Assembly: GCA_036435485.1 (NCBI GenBank)
Contig: CM071599.1
Coordinates: forward strand, 212,263,178-212,327,177
Source of the DNA: Saposhnikovia divaricata
Taxonomy: Eukaryota; Streptophyta; Magnoliopsida; Apiales; Apiaceae
Length of the DNA: 64,000 nucleotides
Direction: 5' to 3'
The notes under the pieces are model-generated. The model saw only the letters and a program-made list of their open reading frames with translations. It made no database searches and was not told the DNA's origin. A program made the position numbers and the translations under genes. Shown piece by piece: positions 56,714-64,000 of the stretch. Every line of letters starts with the position of its first letter. The first letter of the stretch is position 1.

Positions 56714-57735
56714 CTAAGCAGCATGCATCAACAACACTCTAATGAAAGATAAAATTATATAAACTAACTAATTTTTTATATATATTTATCAAAAATAGAA
56801 AATGATAATATGAGATTTAGACAATTAATCACAAGACAAAGCCCATAAAAGTAATACAAAGTTGAGAATTCTAGAATAAGATCCAAAAAATCAACACATA
56901 TATATCATAGAAAACAATTTTCATAATTACAATTAAAAATTGTACTCAAAAACTAAAACTAAGCACGGGACAGTATGGTTAATGACCTTAATTAGGCGAG
57001 TTGTATAGTTTCGAATTTTGGATAATATAATTTGTTGGTAATATGTTGAAGGAAAAGCTGAGTAATATTTCTGTTTCGTCTGTGATATTAATTGCAACTT
57101 TAAACTACAACGGATTAGTAACGGAAATATTTTAAATTGTAAAAAATTAGTAATGAAATATATATGATGGAAAATATATGACCATTCCGTTGGCAGCCCA
57201 TTGGCATTTCATAGCTAGAAATGGGCGGGATTTTAGCAACATTTTTAGCGCCCAATTTTCCCACATTTAACTGGGCGGCATTCTTAGTGCCCATTTTTTG
57301 GAACATTTTTCCCAACAGAATTGATACTTGTTAGTAATTCATTGGATATCCGTTGTTAGAGGGTTGGCTTTTCAACAACTTGTTTTTCCATCGTAAATCC
57401 GTTAGTAATCACTAACGGACATATTTCCGTTGGCAATTTTCGTTGTTAAAATCAGAAATTCTTGTAGTGTCTTAATTCTTAAATTACCAGTCAATAACTT
57501 AAATATTAGTTTGCGGAAGTATACATATGTTGTTACTGTACTTATATTTACTTTATTGGTGAGCTCTTGTCCTTGCTAGCTAAGCTTGTATATTAAATTA
57601 CCAAAATGTATATAAAAAAGAGTTAAAAATAAGGAGGGAGTTCTCTATAGCATGAGTTTTGGGAGGAAGCTGTAACCCGTGTCACAGCTCTGAAAATTTG
57701 AAAGTCCCATGCGAATAATTTTTTTTTTCCGGTAA

Positions 57736-57744
57736 TAAATCAAA
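57736..57744. other. Empty target site of the Mutator-like MITE
   Basis: ggtaa-TAAATCAAA-atcaaatat here corresponds to the two TAAATAAAA copies flanking the 475-bp element in copy 1. One base differs (C versus A). Confidence 0.9.
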
Positions 57745-58462
57745 ATCAAATATATATGATTCATTTTTTGGTTCTCCTTATATTTCAATTATAACTTTTT
57801 ACATTTCTAATTTTTTGTATCTCTATGTACTCATAATGTTTTCGCTCGCTTAATTTAAAAAAATGTGTCCCTGAAAAGTTGGTGCCTAATTTATTTGTTA
57901 GCATAAGCGATCTGAGCTCAGTATGATTTTGGAAGTAATCTTTGCTATCAAGTTCTTAAAAATAAGGAAAGTAAGAGTTGACATAAACTACACTCATCAC
58001 ATTTTTGGAATGAAAGTTTTGTGCTCAATTTGTATTCATCTTAACTTACTTTCGTCTTTAATAAAAACTCAGCATAAACACGAATGAAAATGAAATTATT
58101 TTACTTATCATTTATTTACATTCGAACCTATATATTTAAAACTCGGGAGTACTGTGTTAATATTACTTGCTAGAAACTGATTGCTTATAAGATTGTATGC
58201 ATGCATTGTTGGCTACTTTTTTTAAGAAAAAAAAATCTTTGATTGGGACATTTTAAAGAGTTATTTTTTTAGCCTATTTATTAATTACAAATCTATTATT
58301 TAATTAAAATTTCTGGCCTTAAATAATTGTTCTCATTTTTTAAATCAAATTATGATTAATTAATATGGATCTTAATCACATGAGAACCCGTAAAATGTAT
58401 GTAAATGAGAACAGATGATTTATAATATTCATGTTGGTCATTTAATTTTATATGTATATATA

Positions 58463-63442
<4,980 letters not shown>

Positions 63443-63730
63443 TACATATACCGGAAAAATTTCTTGCACAAACATGTGATATATAAAATAATTGTGTAAA
63501 TAGAATTACGATAGATAATAAAATTTTGATTTAATTTCATAGTAATTTTAAATATTGTATACTTATTTCATGAACTAAATATTTTATAATTTGATCAAAC
63601 TTCATAAAATTTGGATAATCGTGTGATAACTTTTAATTTCTTAAATATTAATCAAGTTTTTAGTGTCATGAAATGAATTTTATCAAACTGAACATTTAAT
63701 TAAAATATAAATAAACATAGTAGCAAAAAT

Positions 63731-63735
63731 ATAAA
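63731..63735. other. Empty target site of the Tat retrotransposon
   Basis: A single ATAAA within gcaaaaatataaaattttac; in copy 1 it is doubled around the 10,657-bp element. Confidence 0.95.
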
Positions 63736-63963
63736 ATTTTACTATTTTTTGGAAATTTTAAAAGTAAAGATTAAGAGAGACATCAAAATATAAAAATTAT
63801 AAAAAAATGATTAGGACAGAGAGGGAATATTATATACATCCTTATGTCGTTTCATGTTTTGAAATATGTGACATAAGCAACAAACAAACATAAACATTTG
63901 ATTTAGCGAAAATTATAAAAATCAAAATCAAACACAAACATTGCATTCATATATTTTATTTAT

Positions 63964-64000
63964 TTATCTGTACAAACAACTAGGAGGCTTCACGACACCA
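63964..64000 (-). CDS. PG2 second copy, last 37 coding bases (cut by window end)
   Basis: Matches the end of exon 4 of PG2 (28734-28770), including the stop codon and the PPSCLYR C-terminus. Whether this copy shares the exon 1 frameshift cannot be seen. Confidence 0.8.
   Translation of the reverse strand, partial: GVVKPPSCLYR

Larger units (their letters stand above)
51002..57469. mobile_element. CACTA element, second copy
   Basis: Same ends as the first copy (TACTACAAG left, inverted CACTACAAG right), same TCT target duplication (50999-51001 and 57470-57472) and the same captured fragments. Differences are scattered substitutions, TA-tract lengths and small indels; total length 6,468 bp. 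The shared target duplication shows the insertion predates the duplication. Confidence 0.88.

Overview
The window is nuclear DNA from a flowering plant, most likely a eudicot. It is AT-rich, has GT-AG introns, plant GH28 polygalacturonase genes, Tat-type Ty3, Ty1/copia and L1-type LINE retroelements, a CACTA transposon, and pieces of plant ribosomal protein L30 and histone H3.3 genes. I cannot name the species.

Large-scale layout: positions 46322-64000 repeat positions 1 to about 28770 almost base for base in the same orientation, with a period of 46,321 bp. The second copy is cut by the window end. It lacks two insertions found in the first: a 10.66-kb Tat LTR retrotransposon (17844-28500, 5-bp target duplication ATAAA) and a 475-bp Mutator-like MITE (11428-11902, 9-bp target duplication). 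Both empty sites are intact in copy 2. Either this is a recent tandem segmental duplication, or two haplotypes were joined end to end by the assembler; the sequence alone cannot decide.

Host genes: an apparently intact four-exon polygalacturonase (PG1, + strand, 2731-4351; copy 49052-50672) and a second polygalacturonase on the opposite strand (PG2, 28734-30271) with the same intron positions but a one-base frameshift in exon 1. Only the last 37 coding bases of the second PG2 copy are visible.

Mobile DNA by region: 4681-11152 is a non-autonomous CACTA element holding intron-containing fragments of RPL30 (with a telo-box cluster) and of H3.3, plus an array of about 175-bp repeats. 12634-17550 has a Helitron-like 3' end and broken gene fragments. 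17844-28500 is a young Tat retrotransposon with an intact gag-pol on the - strand, an antisense extra gene on the + strand with its own TATA box and introns, and a 79-bp palindrome-rich tandem array. 30490-39200 is a nested cluster: a tRNA-like/hAT-like fragment, a 5'-truncated copia element, and a nearly full-length L1-type LINE with 14-bp target duplications. 39200-46321 is AT-rich degenerate repeat DNA with a TRIM-like element, a five-unit array of about 255 bp, a long TA microsatellite and a small MITE next to the copy junction.

The only plausible functional host product is PG1, a secreted pectin-degrading enzyme. The Tat element is the only mobile element whose main coding sequences look intact.
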